Notes: generated by a model from the letters alone, not told the origin. A stretch of 64,000 bases of DNA from a bacterium (GCA_022778545.1 JALFDW010000025.1:1-64000); one strand, 5' to 3'. Positions 26,273 through 35,682 are shown, counted from the first letter of the stretch. Numbers and translations are program-made.

Positions 26273-27418
26273 CTACACTTCATACAGATAAAACGGCTCG
26301 ATCTTCCTTTGATATTCCGCAAGCGGAGTGTCAAGCGTGGCGATATAGCGCTCGCAATCGAACGAATCGGAGACGAACGCGTCCGAGCCAAACAGTTTGC
26401 TTTCAAAAGCCGGATCCGTAAAGGCGAATTCCGGATTCTGCGCGCGAATGACGGAAAGCAGGCGCAGCGCCGTTTCAAACGGGCGGAAATGCACACGGTC
26501 CGTGATGTGGATCTGGATTCCGCGGCAGCGCTCGCCGCGGAATTTTGCGCTGTAAGGCGTATAATACGTTTCGCGGAACAGGCAGCCTTCGTGCGGCAGG
26601 GCGGAAAGCGCGGCAATCGCATCCCGCGCGCGGAGCCATGGGGCGCCAATCATCTCAAAGGGTTTGGCCGTGCCTCGCCCGTCGGAAAGGTTTGTGCCTT
26701 CAAGCAGGCAGGTGCCCGGGTAAACGAGCGCGCAATCCACGGTCGGAATTGCGGGGGAGGGCGATACGAATGGCAGCGTGGTTTCATCATAAAAGAGGCC
26801 GCGTGAAACTCCCGCGCAGGGGATGACGGTCAGTGCGCAGCCGATGTGTTCCGTTTCATTGATAAAGCGCGCAAATTCACCGATGGTCAGGCCGGTGCGC
26901 ACGGCAGTCGGATATTTTCCGACAAAGGAAGAAAAGGCAGGGTCGAGGATGTTGCCCTGCGGAAAGCAGCCGATCATGGGCGGCCGATCCAAAACAACGA
27001 ACGGAACGCCCGCAGCGGCGCAGGCTTCCATGGATTCCGTCATGGTGTATTGATAGGTATAATAGCGCGCCCCCACATCCTGCATGTCGAAAAACACGCA
27101 GTCCAGCTCCGCCATTCTGCGGAAAGCGGCGTCTTTTCCCGGCCCATAGGTGCTGTAAACGGGGAGGCCGGTCACATCATCGATATAGTCCGGCACATCG
27201 CCGCCCGCATCCACGTCCCCACGCACGCCGTGTTCCGAGGAGAACAACGCGGTGAGCGTATAAAGCTCCGCGAGCACGTCCCAGACAGGCCGCAGGTTTG
27301 GAAGCACCCCCGTCGGGTTTGTGATGAGGCCGACGCGGGAAGATTTTGCGGCAATGCCATTGGAAAGCCCTGCACGCAGCAGAACCTCTGCACCGGGAGA
27401 AACAACGCGCTTTTGCAT
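26273..27418 (-). CDS. DUF1343 family exo-beta-N-acetylmuramidase-like protein (NamZ-like)
   Basis: A 381-aa protein of the DUF1343 family. A characterised member, NamZ, removes N-acetylmuramic acid from the ends of peptidoglycan fragments during muropeptide recycling. Typical segments include VGLITNPTGV, LFSSEHGVRGD, DMQDVGARYYTYQYTM and CLLEGTNLSDGRGT. The acid residues in SSEHG and DVGAR are the likely active-site region. No signal peptide is apparent from the chosen ATG at 27418, which has AAGGAG 8-9 bases upstream. The frame remains open to 27508 without homology. A cytoplasmic recycling role is inferred. Confidence 0.88.
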   Translation of the reverse strand: MQKRVVSPGAEVLLRAGLSNGIAAKSSRVGLITNPTGVLPNLRPVWDVLAELYTLTALFSSEHGVRGDVDAGGDVPDYIDDVTGLPVYSTYGPGKDAAFRRMAELDCVFFDMQDVGARYYTYQYTMTESMEACAAAGVPFVVLDRPPMIGCFPQGNILDPAFSSFVGKYPTAVRTGLTIGEFARFINETEHIGCALTVIPCAGVSRGLFYDETTLPFVSPSPAIPTVDCALVYPGTCLLEGTNLSDGRGTAKPFEMIGAPWLRARDAIAALSALPHEGCLFRETYYTPYSAKFRGERCRGIQIHITDRVHFRPFETALRLLSVIRAQNPEFAFTDPAFESKLFGSDAFVSDSFDCERYIATLDTPLAEYQRKIEPFYLYEV

Positions 27419-27524
27419 GGGAAAACTCCTTGAAGCCTGAGAACTCATTTGCCATAAAAGAAGACCCCCTGTTTGGAGGGGGGATCTTCTACGGAATTCT
27501 GAAGTCAAATGTTAAAACAGAGGA

Positions 27525-27911
27525 TTAAAACGAGTAAGCGATCTCGTTTATGAGGGAAGCGAAAATGCCGGCAAACAGCACGACAAAGAGGATGGCCAGT
27601 ACGATGCCGACGAGGATCCAGAGGAGCTTCGCTTTGGCCCAGGCTTTGCGGTTCAGGTTGGTGCTGTCGCCAAAGGCCCAAACGAAGCACATGATGAGCC
27701 CGACGAGCGGGATCGCAGCGACGAGATCCATCAGGAAGAACTGGCCGGTCGTGAGAGGTTGGGTGACATCGGGCTGTGCCGCAACGGGCGCGGGCTGATA
27801 AGCCTGCTGCTGATAGCTTTGCTGCTGGGTGGTAGAATCCAAACGTGCGCCGCAGCCGGTGCAGAATTTTGTGGAATCGGAATTATTGGCGCCGCAATTC
27901 GGGCAGATCAT
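27525..27911 (-). CDS. Zinc-ribbon membrane protein
   Basis: A 128-aa protein. An N-terminal zinc ribbon (CPNCGANN, CTGCGARL, four Cys in residues 3-26) is followed by a Gln/Pro-rich linker and two hydrophobic helices (about 60-85 and 95-120). Such small proteins are common in Clostridia and their function is unknown. A close relative in architecture lies at 62145-62600. AAAGGGGG precedes the ATG at 27911; the frame is open upstream without a site. Confidence 0.75.
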   Translation of the reverse strand: MICPNCGANNSDSTKFCTGCGARLDSTTQQQSYQQQAYQPAPVAAQPDVTQPLTTGQFFLMDLVAAIPLVGLIMCFVWAFGDSTNLNRKAWAKAKLLWILVGIVLAILFVVLFAGIFASLINEIAYSF

Positions 27912-28015
27912 ACAAAAACCCCCTTTGAACATTATGATTTTCGTCTGCATTATATCATACGAAATCACGAAAGAAAAGAAGAATCTGCCTGAGAGCAGCC
28001 TTCTTCGGTTAGGTG

Positions 28016-28045
28016 TAGACATGTGCGCGGGAAATGAATTATAAT
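28016..28045 (+). promoter_or_regulatory. Promoter of the SDWG-repeat protein gene
   Basis: TAGACA (28016-28021) and TATAAT (28040-28045) are 18 bases apart, about 65 bases before the start codon. Confidence 0.5.
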
Positions 28046-28109
28046 ATATATCACATCAGAATTGTTTTTACGGGCGCGCGCCCAAAGTGAAAGAAAGGGA
28101 TAATTTGCA

Positions 28110-29039
28110 ATGAGAAAGAAACGTATATGGCCGCTCCTTCTGGCTTGCGTGCTTATGGCGGCGCTTCTTCTGCTCCCGGCAACGGGCTTTGCGGATGCGG
28201 GCGGTTTTGCCGGCGACTCCGACTATGGCGGAGGAAGCGACTGGGGCAGCAGCGACTGGGGTAGCAGCGACTGGGGCAGCAGTGACTGGGGCAGCGACGA
28301 TTACGGCAGCAGCTATGTCAGCAGCGGCAATTACGATAACGAGGGGAATTTTTGGCCCGCCCTGATCATCCTGGCCATTATCCTGTTCATTGCCTTCCGC
28401 AGCAAAGCTGCAAAGGCTGGTAACAGCAGCCGTCCTGTGAATCCCGGCGCAGCGCGTACCGTGCTCCCGATGACGATCGCGCAGCTCAAGGAGCTTGACC
28501 CCAACTTCTCCGAAGAGGCCATGAAGGAGAAGATCGGCAACCTGTATATCCGCATGCAGGATTGCTGGCAGAACAAAAAGTGGGATGAGATGCGCACCAG
28601 CATGACGGACGCGCTCTTCAACCAGATGGGTAACCAGCTTGATGCGCTCATCCGGAACGGGCAGACGAATTATATCGAGCGCATTGCCGTGCTCGGCGTG
28701 GATCTGACCGGCTTCGGGCAGGATGAAAAGAACGACATCATCACGGCGATTGTGCGCACGCGCATTGTGGATTACACTGTTTCGGATGAAACCGGCGCTG
28801 TTGTAAGCGGAAGCAAGACGGCGGAAAAATTCCTGACCTACGAATGGACGCTTGTCCGCACGAAGGGCACGAAGACCGTGAAGGCTGAATCCAACGAAAC
28901 GGCGCATTGCCCGAACTGCGGCGCGCCGCTCGACCTGAACCATACCGCTAAGTGCGAATACTGCGGCGCGATCATTACGGCTGCGGAATATGACTGGGTC
29001 ATCTCGGCCATCAAGGGCATTTCACAGCGCACCTCGTAA
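28110..29039 (+). CDS. Membrane protein with Tim44-like domain and C-terminal zinc ribbon
   Basis: A 309-aa protein. The signal sequence (residues 1-29) is followed by a low-complexity segment with SSDWG repeats, and a membrane helix near residues 82-98. A Tim44/DUF-type domain (about 125-250, LDPNFSEEAMKEKIGNLYIR) leads to a C-terminal zinc ribbon (CPNCGAPLD, CEYCGAII). Relatives with this order occur in Firmicutes; the function is unknown. Two Cys pairs at the C-terminus suggest that end is cytoplasmic. A hairpin without a T-run follows at 29053-29089. Confidence 0.78.
   Translation: MRKKRIWPLLLACVLMAALLLLPATGFADAGGFAGDSDYGGGSDWGSSDWGSSDWGSSDWGSDDYGSSYVSSGNYDNEGNFWPALIILAIILFIAFRSKAAKAGNSSRPVNPGAARTVLPMTIAQLKELDPNFSEEAMKEKIGNLYIRMQDCWQNKKWDEMRTSMTDALFNQMGNQLDALIRNGQTNYIERIAVLGVDLTGFGQDEKNDIITAIVRTRIVDYTVSDETGAVVSGSKTAEKFLTYEWTLVRTKGTKTVKAESNETAHCPNCGAPLDLNHTAKCEYCGAIITAAEYDWVISAIKGISQRTS
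28233..28300 (+). repeat. 15-bp tandem repeat encoding SSDWG
   Basis: Near-identical 15-base units (GACTGGGGCAGCAGC and variants) encode four copies of the pentapeptide in the extracytoplasmic part of the protein. Copy number is likely to vary between strains by slippage. Confidence 0.8.
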
Positions 29040-29052
29040 CAAAATGCCGATC

Positions 29053-29089
29053 TGGCGTCCCCGGTGGATATTGCCCGCCGGGGACGCCA
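29053..29089 (+). other. Intergenic hairpin
   Basis: TGGCGTCCCCGG (29053-29064) pairs perfectly with CCGGGGACGCCA (29078-29089). There is no following T-run, so termination is uncertain. Confidence 0.5.
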
Positions 29090-29149
29090 TGCGGCTTTCA
29101 CGGTTTTCACTGGAAATCATAAAAACAAACATTATTAAAAGGAGAAAAC

Positions 29150-30895
29150 ATGAAATCTGTAAAACGGATCGCAAGCCTGATGCTTGTATTGCTTCTTATG
29201 CTATCCCTTGCAAACATTTCGTTTGCAAAGGAGAAGGGCGAACTGGTTGGTGGGAATCTCATCAAGATCGCCACACTTGCGGATTTTGAAAAAGGCACGC
29301 TTACGGGCGTGGAGGCTTCTGATTCCGAAACGAGCGACGGCGCGCTGCGCCTTGCCGCAGGCGGAACGGAAGGCGAATATGTTTCCCAGATCTTCGAGGT
29401 AGAACCCTTTGAATACCTCGTTGCTTCCTGGAATGCAGATGTGCCCGAAGGAACTTATGTGGAAGTCATGGCGCGCGCCTATGTGGACATGAAGAAGGAA
29501 TGGACGGAGTGGCTTTCCTGGGGCAAATGGACGCGCGACATCACAAAGCGCAGGAGCGCCAACACCGAAACGGAGCTTGCCGGCGTCGATACGGACATAT
29601 TCACCGTTTACGGTTCAAATGGCGAAACGGCAAGCCTGGTGCAGCTCAAGGTCGTGCTGCACTCGGATGACCCTGCCGTAACGCCGGTGCTTGAGCAGGT
29701 GGCGGCAACATACAAGAACACGCTTGAGGGGCAGGCCATTCGGGCTTCGCTGGCCCATTCCCTTTATGATGGCCAGCTGCCGGAAAAGGTCGAGCCCACC
29801 TGCCCGGCGATTTCGCAGATGGTGCGCGAATCCAGCATCGGGAGCGTGATCTGCAGCGCCACTACCATCTGCACGATCCTCAACGCGCATGGTGAGGATC
29901 TGCTGCCGGAGCAGGTCGCTCTGCTCTGCTATGATTCCGCTTATGATGGCTTTGGCAACTGGGCGTTCAGCGTTGCCACCGCGGGTTCCTTCGGCTATGA
30001 CGCCTATGTGCAGTATGGCGATTTCGACCTGCTGCGCAACGAGCTTGCCAACGGCAATCCGGTCGGCCTGAGCGTACACTATTCCTCCAGCCAGAGCGGA
30101 AGCTACCCGTACCTTGAAAACGGTGCGGCAAACAACACGGCGGGCCACCTCATTACCATTACGGGCTATGAGACGATCGACGGTGTAGAGTACTTCTACT
30201 CCAGCGATTCTGCAGCAGGCTCTGACGCATCCTGCCTGCGCCGTTACCGCGCAGATCAGCTTGACGAGGCCTGGAGCGGACGCCTCGCCTATATCGTGCA
30301 TGAAAAGCAGGATCCTTCCGCAACGGCGATCGAGACCATCGAAGCCAACCTTGTGCCCGTTGAGGGCGAAGCGGATACATACGTCCTTGATACGGATGCT
30401 GTGACGCTGGATTCGCGGTTCAAGTCCAACAAGCTGAAGGCTGCGGGCGCGGGCATCGCCTGCCTGACCGTTGATGGGCATGATGCGATCCCGGATGCGG
30501 AAAAGCTGCCTGTTCTTGTAAAAGCGAACCGGCAGTTCAAGTATACTGTCAGCTTCAATGGGGAAGGGACGCTCAAGTTCACGCCGGAGCGGCTGATGGG
30601 CACGGCGGAGCCGGGCGAAACATGGACGTTCCGCCTCTATGTGATGACCAACGACGGCAAGTACATCGAGACCACGTTCGATCTGACGAAGCCCGGGGCG
30701 GAGGAGACGGCTGCGCCCGAGGAAACGCCTGTGCTGGAAGAGACGCCCGAGCCCACGCCGAAGGGGACGGAGGAGCCTTCCGCTCCCGCTGCGGCGGAGA
30801 AGGACGGGAACGGCGGTTTGATCGCTGTGATCGTCGCGGCGGTGATCGTGGTTGCGGGAGCAGCGTTCCTGATCTTCCGCAAAAAGCAGAAATAA
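29150..30895 (+). CDS. Secreted C39-like cysteine peptidase with C-terminal membrane anchor
   Basis: A 581-aa exported protein. A signal peptide (1-25) is followed by a beta-rich region (about 30-200) and a papain-fold C39-like peptidase domain (about 205-385). The catalytic Cys235 is in SVICSATT and the His333 in AGHLITITGY. A C-terminal beta domain and Pro/Glu/Thr-rich stalk precede a membrane helix near 553-573 ending RKKQK. The protein would be anchored outside the cell. Substrate unknown; related proteins are usually annotated C39 family peptidase and lie outside bacteriocin operons. AAAGGAG lies upstream of the start. Confidence 0.85.
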   Translation: MKSVKRIASLMLVLLLMLSLANISFAKEKGELVGGNLIKIATLADFEKGTLTGVEASDSETSDGALRLAAGGTEGEYVSQIFEVEPFEYLVASWNADVPEGTYVEVMARAYVDMKKEWTEWLSWGKWTRDITKRRSANTETELAGVDTDIFTVYGSNGETASLVQLKVVLHSDDPAVTPVLEQVAATYKNTLEGQAIRASLAHSLYDGQLPEKVEPTCPAISQMVRESSIGSVICSATTICTILNAHGEDLLPEQVALLCYDSAYDGFGNWAFSVATAGSFGYDAYVQYGDFDLLRNELANGNPVGLSVHYSSSQSGSYPYLENGAANNTAGHLITITGYETIDGVEYFYSSDSAAGSDASCLRRYRADQLDEAWSGRLAYIVHEKQDPSATAIETIEANLVPVEGEADTYVLDTDAVTLDSRFKSNKLKAAGAGIACLTVDGHDAIPDAEKLPVLVKANRQFKYTVSFNGEGTLKFTPERLMGTAEPGETWTFRLYVMTNDGKYIETTFDLTKPGAEETAAPEETPVLEETPEPTPKGTEEPSAPAAAEKDGNGGLIAVIVAAVIVVAGAAFLIFRKKQK

Positions 30896-30940
30896 AGCAA
30901 TAGAACAGTAAAGCCTGCGCCTTTGCAGCGCAGCATATGT

Positions 30941-30975
30941 GGCCGCCCGTGAAAACGGGCGGCCGCTTTGTATTG
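30941..30975 (+). terminator. Terminator after the C39-like peptidase gene
   Basis: GGCCGCCCG (30941-30949), loop TGAAAA, CGGGCGGCC (30956-30964), followed by a weak T-containing tail. Confidence 0.7.
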
Positions 30976-31000
30976 TTGGCAGGAAAAACCCCCGGAAGTT

Positions 31001-31029
31001 TTGCTTTTTTGGCCATTGTACGATATAAT
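31001..31029 (+). promoter_or_regulatory. Promoter of the ECF operon
   Basis: TTGCTT (31001-31006) and a perfect TATAAT (31024-31029) are 17 bases apart. Confidence 0.75.
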
Positions 31030-31097
31030 ACTAAATTGGCTATACAGGGGCTTATGCATGCCATAAAGGCGCATGACCCAAGAAATGGGAGGCCGTA

Positions 31098-31928
31098 ATG
31101 ATCGAGATCGACAATGTATCCTACAGCTACGAGGATTCCGGGCGCGCCGCGCTTTCCGGCGTGACGCTTACCATCAAAAAAGGGGAATTCCTCGCGGTCG
31201 TGGGCCATAACGGGAGCGGAAAATCCACGCTCGCCAAGCACCTGAATGCGCTGCTGCTGCCGACGGAAGGCGCGGTGCGCATTGCGGGGATGGACACGAA
31301 AGATGAAGAGAACACGCTCGCGATCCGCCAGAAGGTTGGCATGGTGTTCCAGAACCCGGATAACCAGCTTGTGACGACCGTGGTGGAAGAGGATGTTGCC
31401 TTCGGGCCGGAAAACCTCGGTGTACCGGCAGCGGAGATCCGCACGCGCGTGGATGCTGCGCTGCGTGCCGTCGGCATGGAGGAATATGCGGCGCGGGCGC
31501 CGCACATGCTCTCCGGCGGGCAGAAGCAGCGCATCGCCATTGCGGGCATGCTTGCAATGGAGCCGGAGGTGCTCGTGCTTGATGAAGCAACAGCGATGCT
31601 GGACCCGCGCGGCCGGCGCGAGATCCTTGCTATCGTTTCAAAACTGCACGATGAAAAGGGCATCACCGTGGTGATGATCACACAATATATGGAAGAGGCC
31701 ACCGCGGCCGACCGGGTCGCCGTAATGGCGGACGGGAAGCTGCTTTTGACGGGAACTCCGCGCGAGGTGTTCGCGGAAACGGAACTTCTGCGCGCGCACC
31801 GGCTGGACGTGCCTGCGATGACGGAGCTCAAGGAGCGCCTGAACGCGCACGGTGCAGGGCTTACGGATGACATTTTGACTGTGGAGGACATGACGGACGC
31901 AATATGCCGATTGTTGTTGAAAAACTGA
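31098..31928 (+). CDS. ecfA1: Energy-coupling factor transporter ATPase EcfA1
   Basis: A 276-aa ATPase of the shared ECF module, which powers many vitamin and metal S-components. It has Walker A (GHNGSGKST), Q-loop (VFQNPDNQLV), signature (LSGGQKQR), Walker B (VLVLDEATAMLD) and EcfA-type C-terminal domain. GGGAGG precedes the ATG. The end overlaps ecfA2 by 25 bases. No S-component gene is present, as expected for a group II general module. Confidence 0.95.
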   Translation: MIEIDNVSYSYEDSGRAALSGVTLTIKKGEFLAVVGHNGSGKSTLAKHLNALLLPTEGAVRIAGMDTKDEENTLAIRQKVGMVFQNPDNQLVTTVVEEDVAFGPENLGVPAAEIRTRVDAALRAVGMEEYAARAPHMLSGGQKQRIAIAGMLAMEPEVLVLDEATAMLDPRGRREILAIVSKLHDEKGITVVMITQYMEEATAADRVAVMADGKLLLTGTPREVFAETELLRAHRLDVPAMTELKERLNAHGAGLTDDILTVEDMTDAICRLLLKN

Positions 31929-32764
31929 ACCACGCTTATATGGAGGGCAGCTCCCTTGCGCACAATGCCCTCACGGACGTTTCGCTTACCATCAACGACG
32001 GTGAGTTTCTCGGGCTGATCGGCCATACCGGCAGCGGAAAATCCACCTTCGTGCAGCATTTGAACGGCCTTTTGCAGCCGACCTCGGGCAGCGTGACTGT
32101 GGATGAGTACGACATGGCGGACAAGAAGCAGCGCGTGATGGGCAGGCGGCTTGTCGGCATGGTATTCCAATACCCGGAGTATCAGCTTTTTGAAGAAACG
32201 GTCGCAAAGGACATTGCCTTTGGCGTGAAGAACATGGGCATTCCAGAAGCGGAGGCCATGGAGCGCGCGGATGAGGCGATGGCGCTTGTGGGTCTTGACC
32301 CGGAGCGTTTTCGGGACAAGTCGCCCTTTGAGCTTTCCGGCGGTGAAAAACGCCGTGCCGCGCTTGCGGGCATCATCGTGATGCGGCCGAAATACCTGGT
32401 GCTGGATGAACCCATGGCGGGGCTTGACCCGCTGGGGAGGCATGATATTCTCGATACGATCGATAACCTGCGCGCTACGCTCGGCTGCGCGGTCGTGATG
32501 GTTTCCCACTCCATGGATGATATGGCGGACCGTGCGGAGCGCGTGGCTGTGCTTTCCCGCGGGGCGCTCCTCCGCATCGGCACGACGGCGGAAATTTTCG
32601 GGGATGCGGAATTCCTGCTTGAAAACGGGCTGGATGTGCCGCAGGTCTCGCGCCTCGCGCTTGCGCTGCGCGCGCGCGGTGTAAAGCTGCCGGAGCACAT
32701 TTATGCCATGGATGAAATGGAGCTTGCGCTCAGCGCGCTTCTTGGGAAAGGGGGTTACGCCTGA
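31904..32764 (+). CDS. ecfA2: Energy-coupling factor transporter ATPase EcfA2
   Basis: A 286-aa second ATPase. It has Walker A (GHTGSGKST), Q-loop (VFQYPEYQLF), signature (LSGGEKRR) and Walker B (YLVLDEPMAGLD). It pairs with EcfA1 and binds EcfT. It overlaps both neighbours (25 bases and 1 base), so the module is translated as one unit. Confidence 0.95.
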   Translation: MPIVVEKLNHAYMEGSSLAHNALTDVSLTINDGEFLGLIGHTGSGKSTFVQHLNGLLQPTSGSVTVDEYDMADKKQRVMGRRLVGMVFQYPEYQLFEETVAKDIAFGVKNMGIPEAEAMERADEAMALVGLDPERFRDKSPFELSGGEKRRAALAGIIVMRPKYLVLDEPMAGLDPLGRHDILDTIDNLRATLGCAVVMVSHSMDDMADRAERVAVLSRGALLRIGTTAEIFGDAEFLLENGLDVPQVSRLALALRARGVKLPEHIYAMDEMELALSALLGKGGYA

Positions 32765-33567
32765 TGCGGGACATTACGCTCGGCCAGTATTTCCCGGGTA
32801 ATTCCCCCATCCACCGGCTGGATCCGCGCACAAAGCTGCTCGGCATGCTCGGCTACATCGTCGTGATCTTCCTTGTGAAGAAGATCACGGTGTTCCTGCT
32901 CCCGGCGCTGTTTGTGGCGCTGGTGACCTACCTTGCGCGCGTTCCGCTTTCCTACCTGGTGCGTTCTCTCAAGCCCATCCGTTTCCTGCTCGTGTTCATG
33001 TTCATCATCAACCTGTTCATGGTGAAAACGGGCGATCTGATCTGGGGCTGGCGATTCATTGAGATTACGGAGGGCGGCGTTTACCAGGCGGTTTACATCA
33101 CACTGCGCCTTGTGCTGCTGCTTTCGGGGACGTCGCTCATGACGCTTACGACAACCCCCATCGCGCTTACGGATGCGCTTGAAAAGCTGCTCGCGCCGTT
33201 TGGAAAGCTCGGCTTCCCATCGCACGAGCTTGCGATGATGATGACCATTGCCCTGCGCTTTATCCCGACGCTCATTGAAGAAGCGGATAAGATCATGAAG
33301 GCGCAGATGGCGCGTGGCGCGGATTTTGAATCCGGGAACGTGTTCCGGCGCGCAAAGAGTATGATCCCCGTGCTGGTGCCGCTTTTTGTAAGCGCGTTCC
33401 GCCGGGCGGACGAGCTTGCCATGGCGATGGAAAGCCGTTGCTATCATGGCGGAGAGGGGCGGACGCGCATGCGCGTGCTGCACTTTGCGTGGCGCGATGC
33501 TGCTGCTGCTGCCATGTTCCTTGCGATGACCGGTGCGATCATTCTGGTGCAGGCGTTATGGGTTTGA
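32764..33567 (+). CDS. ecfT: Energy-coupling factor transporter transmembrane protein EcfT
   Basis: A 267-aa membrane protein with about five or six helices that links the ATPases to exchangeable S-components. It begins GQYFPGNSPIHRLDPRTKL, typical of EcfT, and carries coupling-helix motifs near residues 185-210 (MKAQMARGADFESGN and following ALARG-like stretch). It overlaps the next gene by 10 bases. Confidence 0.95.
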   Translation: MRDITLGQYFPGNSPIHRLDPRTKLLGMLGYIVVIFLVKKITVFLLPALFVALVTYLARVPLSYLVRSLKPIRFLLVFMFIINLFMVKTGDLIWGWRFIEITEGGVYQAVYITLRLVLLLSGTSLMTLTTTPIALTDALEKLLAPFGKLGFPSHELAMMMTIALRFIPTLIEEADKIMKAQMARGADFESGNVFRRAKSMIPVLVPLFVSAFRRADELAMAMESRCYHGGEGRTRMRVLHFAWRDAAAAAMFLAMTGAIILVQALWV

Positions 33568-33965
33568 GCAATCGGACAAAACTGATTCTTTTCGGCATTG
33601 CGCTGGTGCTGCTCGTTATTGCGGCAGTCTGGAGCGTGCAGATCGCAAAGGATGATGCGCTTGCGCATCTTGCGGAGAAACTCAACGCCTTTGGCTATTC
33701 GCTCACGGGCGAGGATATCTATGTCCTCGGCGAATCCCGCAGCACATCCATTGCGGCGGTGCTTGCGGGCACGGATCTGACCGAAGCCGTTTCGGCAAGC
33801 CGCGCGGCGGGGTTCCCTTCGGATGTAAACGCCGAGGGGGATATCGTTGCCATGCTTGCCCGGACGGAGACAGGCGTGATCACAATCTATCTCAGAAACG
33901 AAGCGATCGAGCTTTGCTTCATCCAGACGGACGAAGGCAACGTGCTGCAGCTGGGGGAAACATGA
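33558..33965 (+). CDS. Small membrane-anchored protein of unknown function
   Basis: A 135-aa protein with one N-terminal membrane helix (about residues 8-27, LILFGIALVLLVIAAVW) and an extracytoplasmic alpha-beta domain of about 105 residues. I recognise no family. It overlaps ecfT by 10 bases and truA by four, so it is certainly translated as part of this operon. ATG 33558 is the only start compatible with the helix beginning the protein. Confidence 0.7.
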   Translation: MGLSNRTKLILFGIALVLLVIAAVWSVQIAKDDALAHLAEKLNAFGYSLTGEDIYVLGESRSTSIAAVLAGTDLTEAVSASRAAGFPSDVNAEGDIVAMLARTETGVITIYLRNEAIELCFIQTDEGNVLQLGET

Positions 33966-34723
33966 AGCGCATCCGCATGGTCATTCAATATGACGGCACG
34001 GCATACGTCGGGTGGCAGACGCAGCCGAACGGCCTTGCCGTGCAGGAACGCATCGAGCAGGAGCTTTTGAAGATTACCGGCACACGCGCGGTGCTGCATG
34101 CTTCCGGCCGCACGGACAGCGGCGTGCACGCACTGGCGCAGGTGGCGCATTTTGACACGGAATCGCGCATCCCGCCGGACAAGTTTGCTTATGCGCTCAA
34201 CGCGGGGCTCCCTGCGGACATCCGCATCCTTTACAGCGGCGAAGCCGAGGGCTTTCACGCCCGCTTCGACGTCATGAAGAAGCATTATCGTTATAATATC
34301 CAGCACAGCGCCCATGCAAGCGCCTTCACGCGCACAACGGCGCTGCATGTGCATACGGCGCTCGATGCAAGCGCAATGAATGAGGCGGCCTCGCTTTTTC
34401 TTGGCACGCATGATTTCTCCGCATTTCATGCGGCCGGCACAACGGTGGAATCGGCCGTGCGGACGATCTACCGCTCCGAATGGACGAAGGAGGGCTGCCT
34501 GCTGCGCTATGATGTGGCTGGGAGCGGCTTCTTATATAACATGGTGCGCATCCTGGTGGGGACGATGCTCGAGATCGGGAAGGGAAGGCGTGCGCCGGAT
34601 TCCGTTGCGCGCGCGCTCGAAAGTGGGGACCGGCGCGATGCCGGGCCGACTGCGCCCGCACACGGGCTGATGCTCAGCCGGGTGGAATACAGAGATTTTG
34701 ATACGGAGGATTACTTATGCTGA
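33962..34723 (+). CDS. truA: tRNA pseudouridine synthase A
   Basis: A 253-aa enzyme making pseudouridine at positions 38-40 of tRNA anticodon arms. Catalytic Asp52 lies in ASGRTDSGVHA; further motifs are YDGTAYVGWQ and GSGFLYNMVRILVGTMLEIG. The gene overlaps its neighbours on both sides (ATGA upstream, 7 bases downstream). The ecfA1-ecfA2-ecfT-truA order is common in Firmicutes. Confidence 0.96.
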   Translation: MKRIRMVIQYDGTAYVGWQTQPNGLAVQERIEQELLKITGTRAVLHASGRTDSGVHALAQVAHFDTESRIPPDKFAYALNAGLPADIRILYSGEAEGFHARFDVMKKHYRYNIQHSAHASAFTRTTALHVHTALDASAMNEAASLFLGTHDFSAFHAAGTTVESAVRTIYRSEWTKEGCLLRYDVAGSGFLYNMVRILVGTMLEIGKGRRAPDSVARALESGDRRDAGPTAPAHGLMLSRVEYRDFDTEDYLC

Positions 34724-35682
34724 AAATTCTCGTGACCCCGCCTGTCACGGCGGAACATAAAAAGCTGCTTGAGGCCGCGGGCGGCCCGGATGCGGAATTC
34801 ATTTATAAAGAGCCCGGTGCGGTGGATGCGGCGCTGATGCGGGAGGTGGACATCCTCTTTGGCAATGTTTCGCCTGCGCTTGTGGCGGAAGCGAAGCACC
34901 TGCGCCTTCTCCAGCTTTTCAGCGCGGGAACGGATGGCTATGTGCCCGTTCTGCCGGAAGGCTGCGCGCTCACGAACACCACCGGCGCGTTTGGCCTTGC
35001 CATCAGCGAACACATGCTCGGCATGCTGCTCATGCTTCAGAAACGCCTGCATCAATACCGGGATAATCAACATAAGCATGTCTGGCAGGATATGGGCAAC
35101 GTGACTTCCATCGAAGGGGCGACCGTTGTGACACTTGGCCTCGGCGACATCGGCGGCGAATTTGCGCGCAAGGCGAAGCTGCTTGGCGCATATACCATCG
35201 GCGTGCGCCGCACGGATGCCAACAAGCCGGAATACATTGACGAACTCTGCCTGACGGATGAGCTTGACAGCGTGCTTCCGCGTGCGGACGTGCTGGCGAT
35301 GGCGCTCCCGGGCATGCCGGAAACGCGGCATATCCTCGATGCACGGCGCATTGCGATGCTCAAGCCGGGCGCGATCGTGCTCAACGTGGGGCGCGGCAGC
35401 GCGATCGATCTCGATGCGCTTGCGGACGCCATCGAGACGCGGGGCATCCGCGCCGGGTTGGATGTGACGGATCCTGAGCCTCTGCCGCCGGAGCACAAGC
35501 TCTGGTCCCTTGAAAACGCGCTCATCACGCCGCATATTTCCGGGTTTTTCCACCTGCCGGAAACGCTCAATCGCATGGTGCGCATCGCGGCGGAAAACAT
35601 TGCCCGCTGCCGCGATGGCAGGCCGTATCTCAACGCCATCGACCTTACTACCGGCTACCGGGCGGACAAATACGCAAAATAA
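34717..35682 (+). CDS. D-2-hydroxyacid dehydrogenase
   Basis: A 321-aa NAD-dependent oxidoreductase of the phosphoglycerate/hydroxyacid dehydrogenase family. The nucleotide-binding motif is GLGDIGGEFARK. The catalytic trio is visible as Arg in NVGRGSAID, Glu in DVTDPEPLP and His in ITPHISG. The substrate is not determined by sequence. It overlaps truA by 7 bases, although no functional link is known. Confidence 0.9.
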   Translation: MLKILVTPPVTAEHKKLLEAAGGPDAEFIYKEPGAVDAALMREVDILFGNVSPALVAEAKHLRLLQLFSAGTDGYVPVLPEGCALTNTTGAFGLAISEHMLGMLLMLQKRLHQYRDNQHKHVWQDMGNVTSIEGATVVTLGLGDIGGEFARKAKLLGAYTIGVRRTDANKPEYIDELCLTDELDSVLPRADVLAMALPGMPETRHILDARRIAMLKPGAIVLNVGRGSAIDLDALADAIETRGIRAGLDVTDPEPLPPEHKLWSLENALITPHISGFFHLPETLNRMVRIAAENIARCRDGRPYLNAIDLTTGYRADKYAK

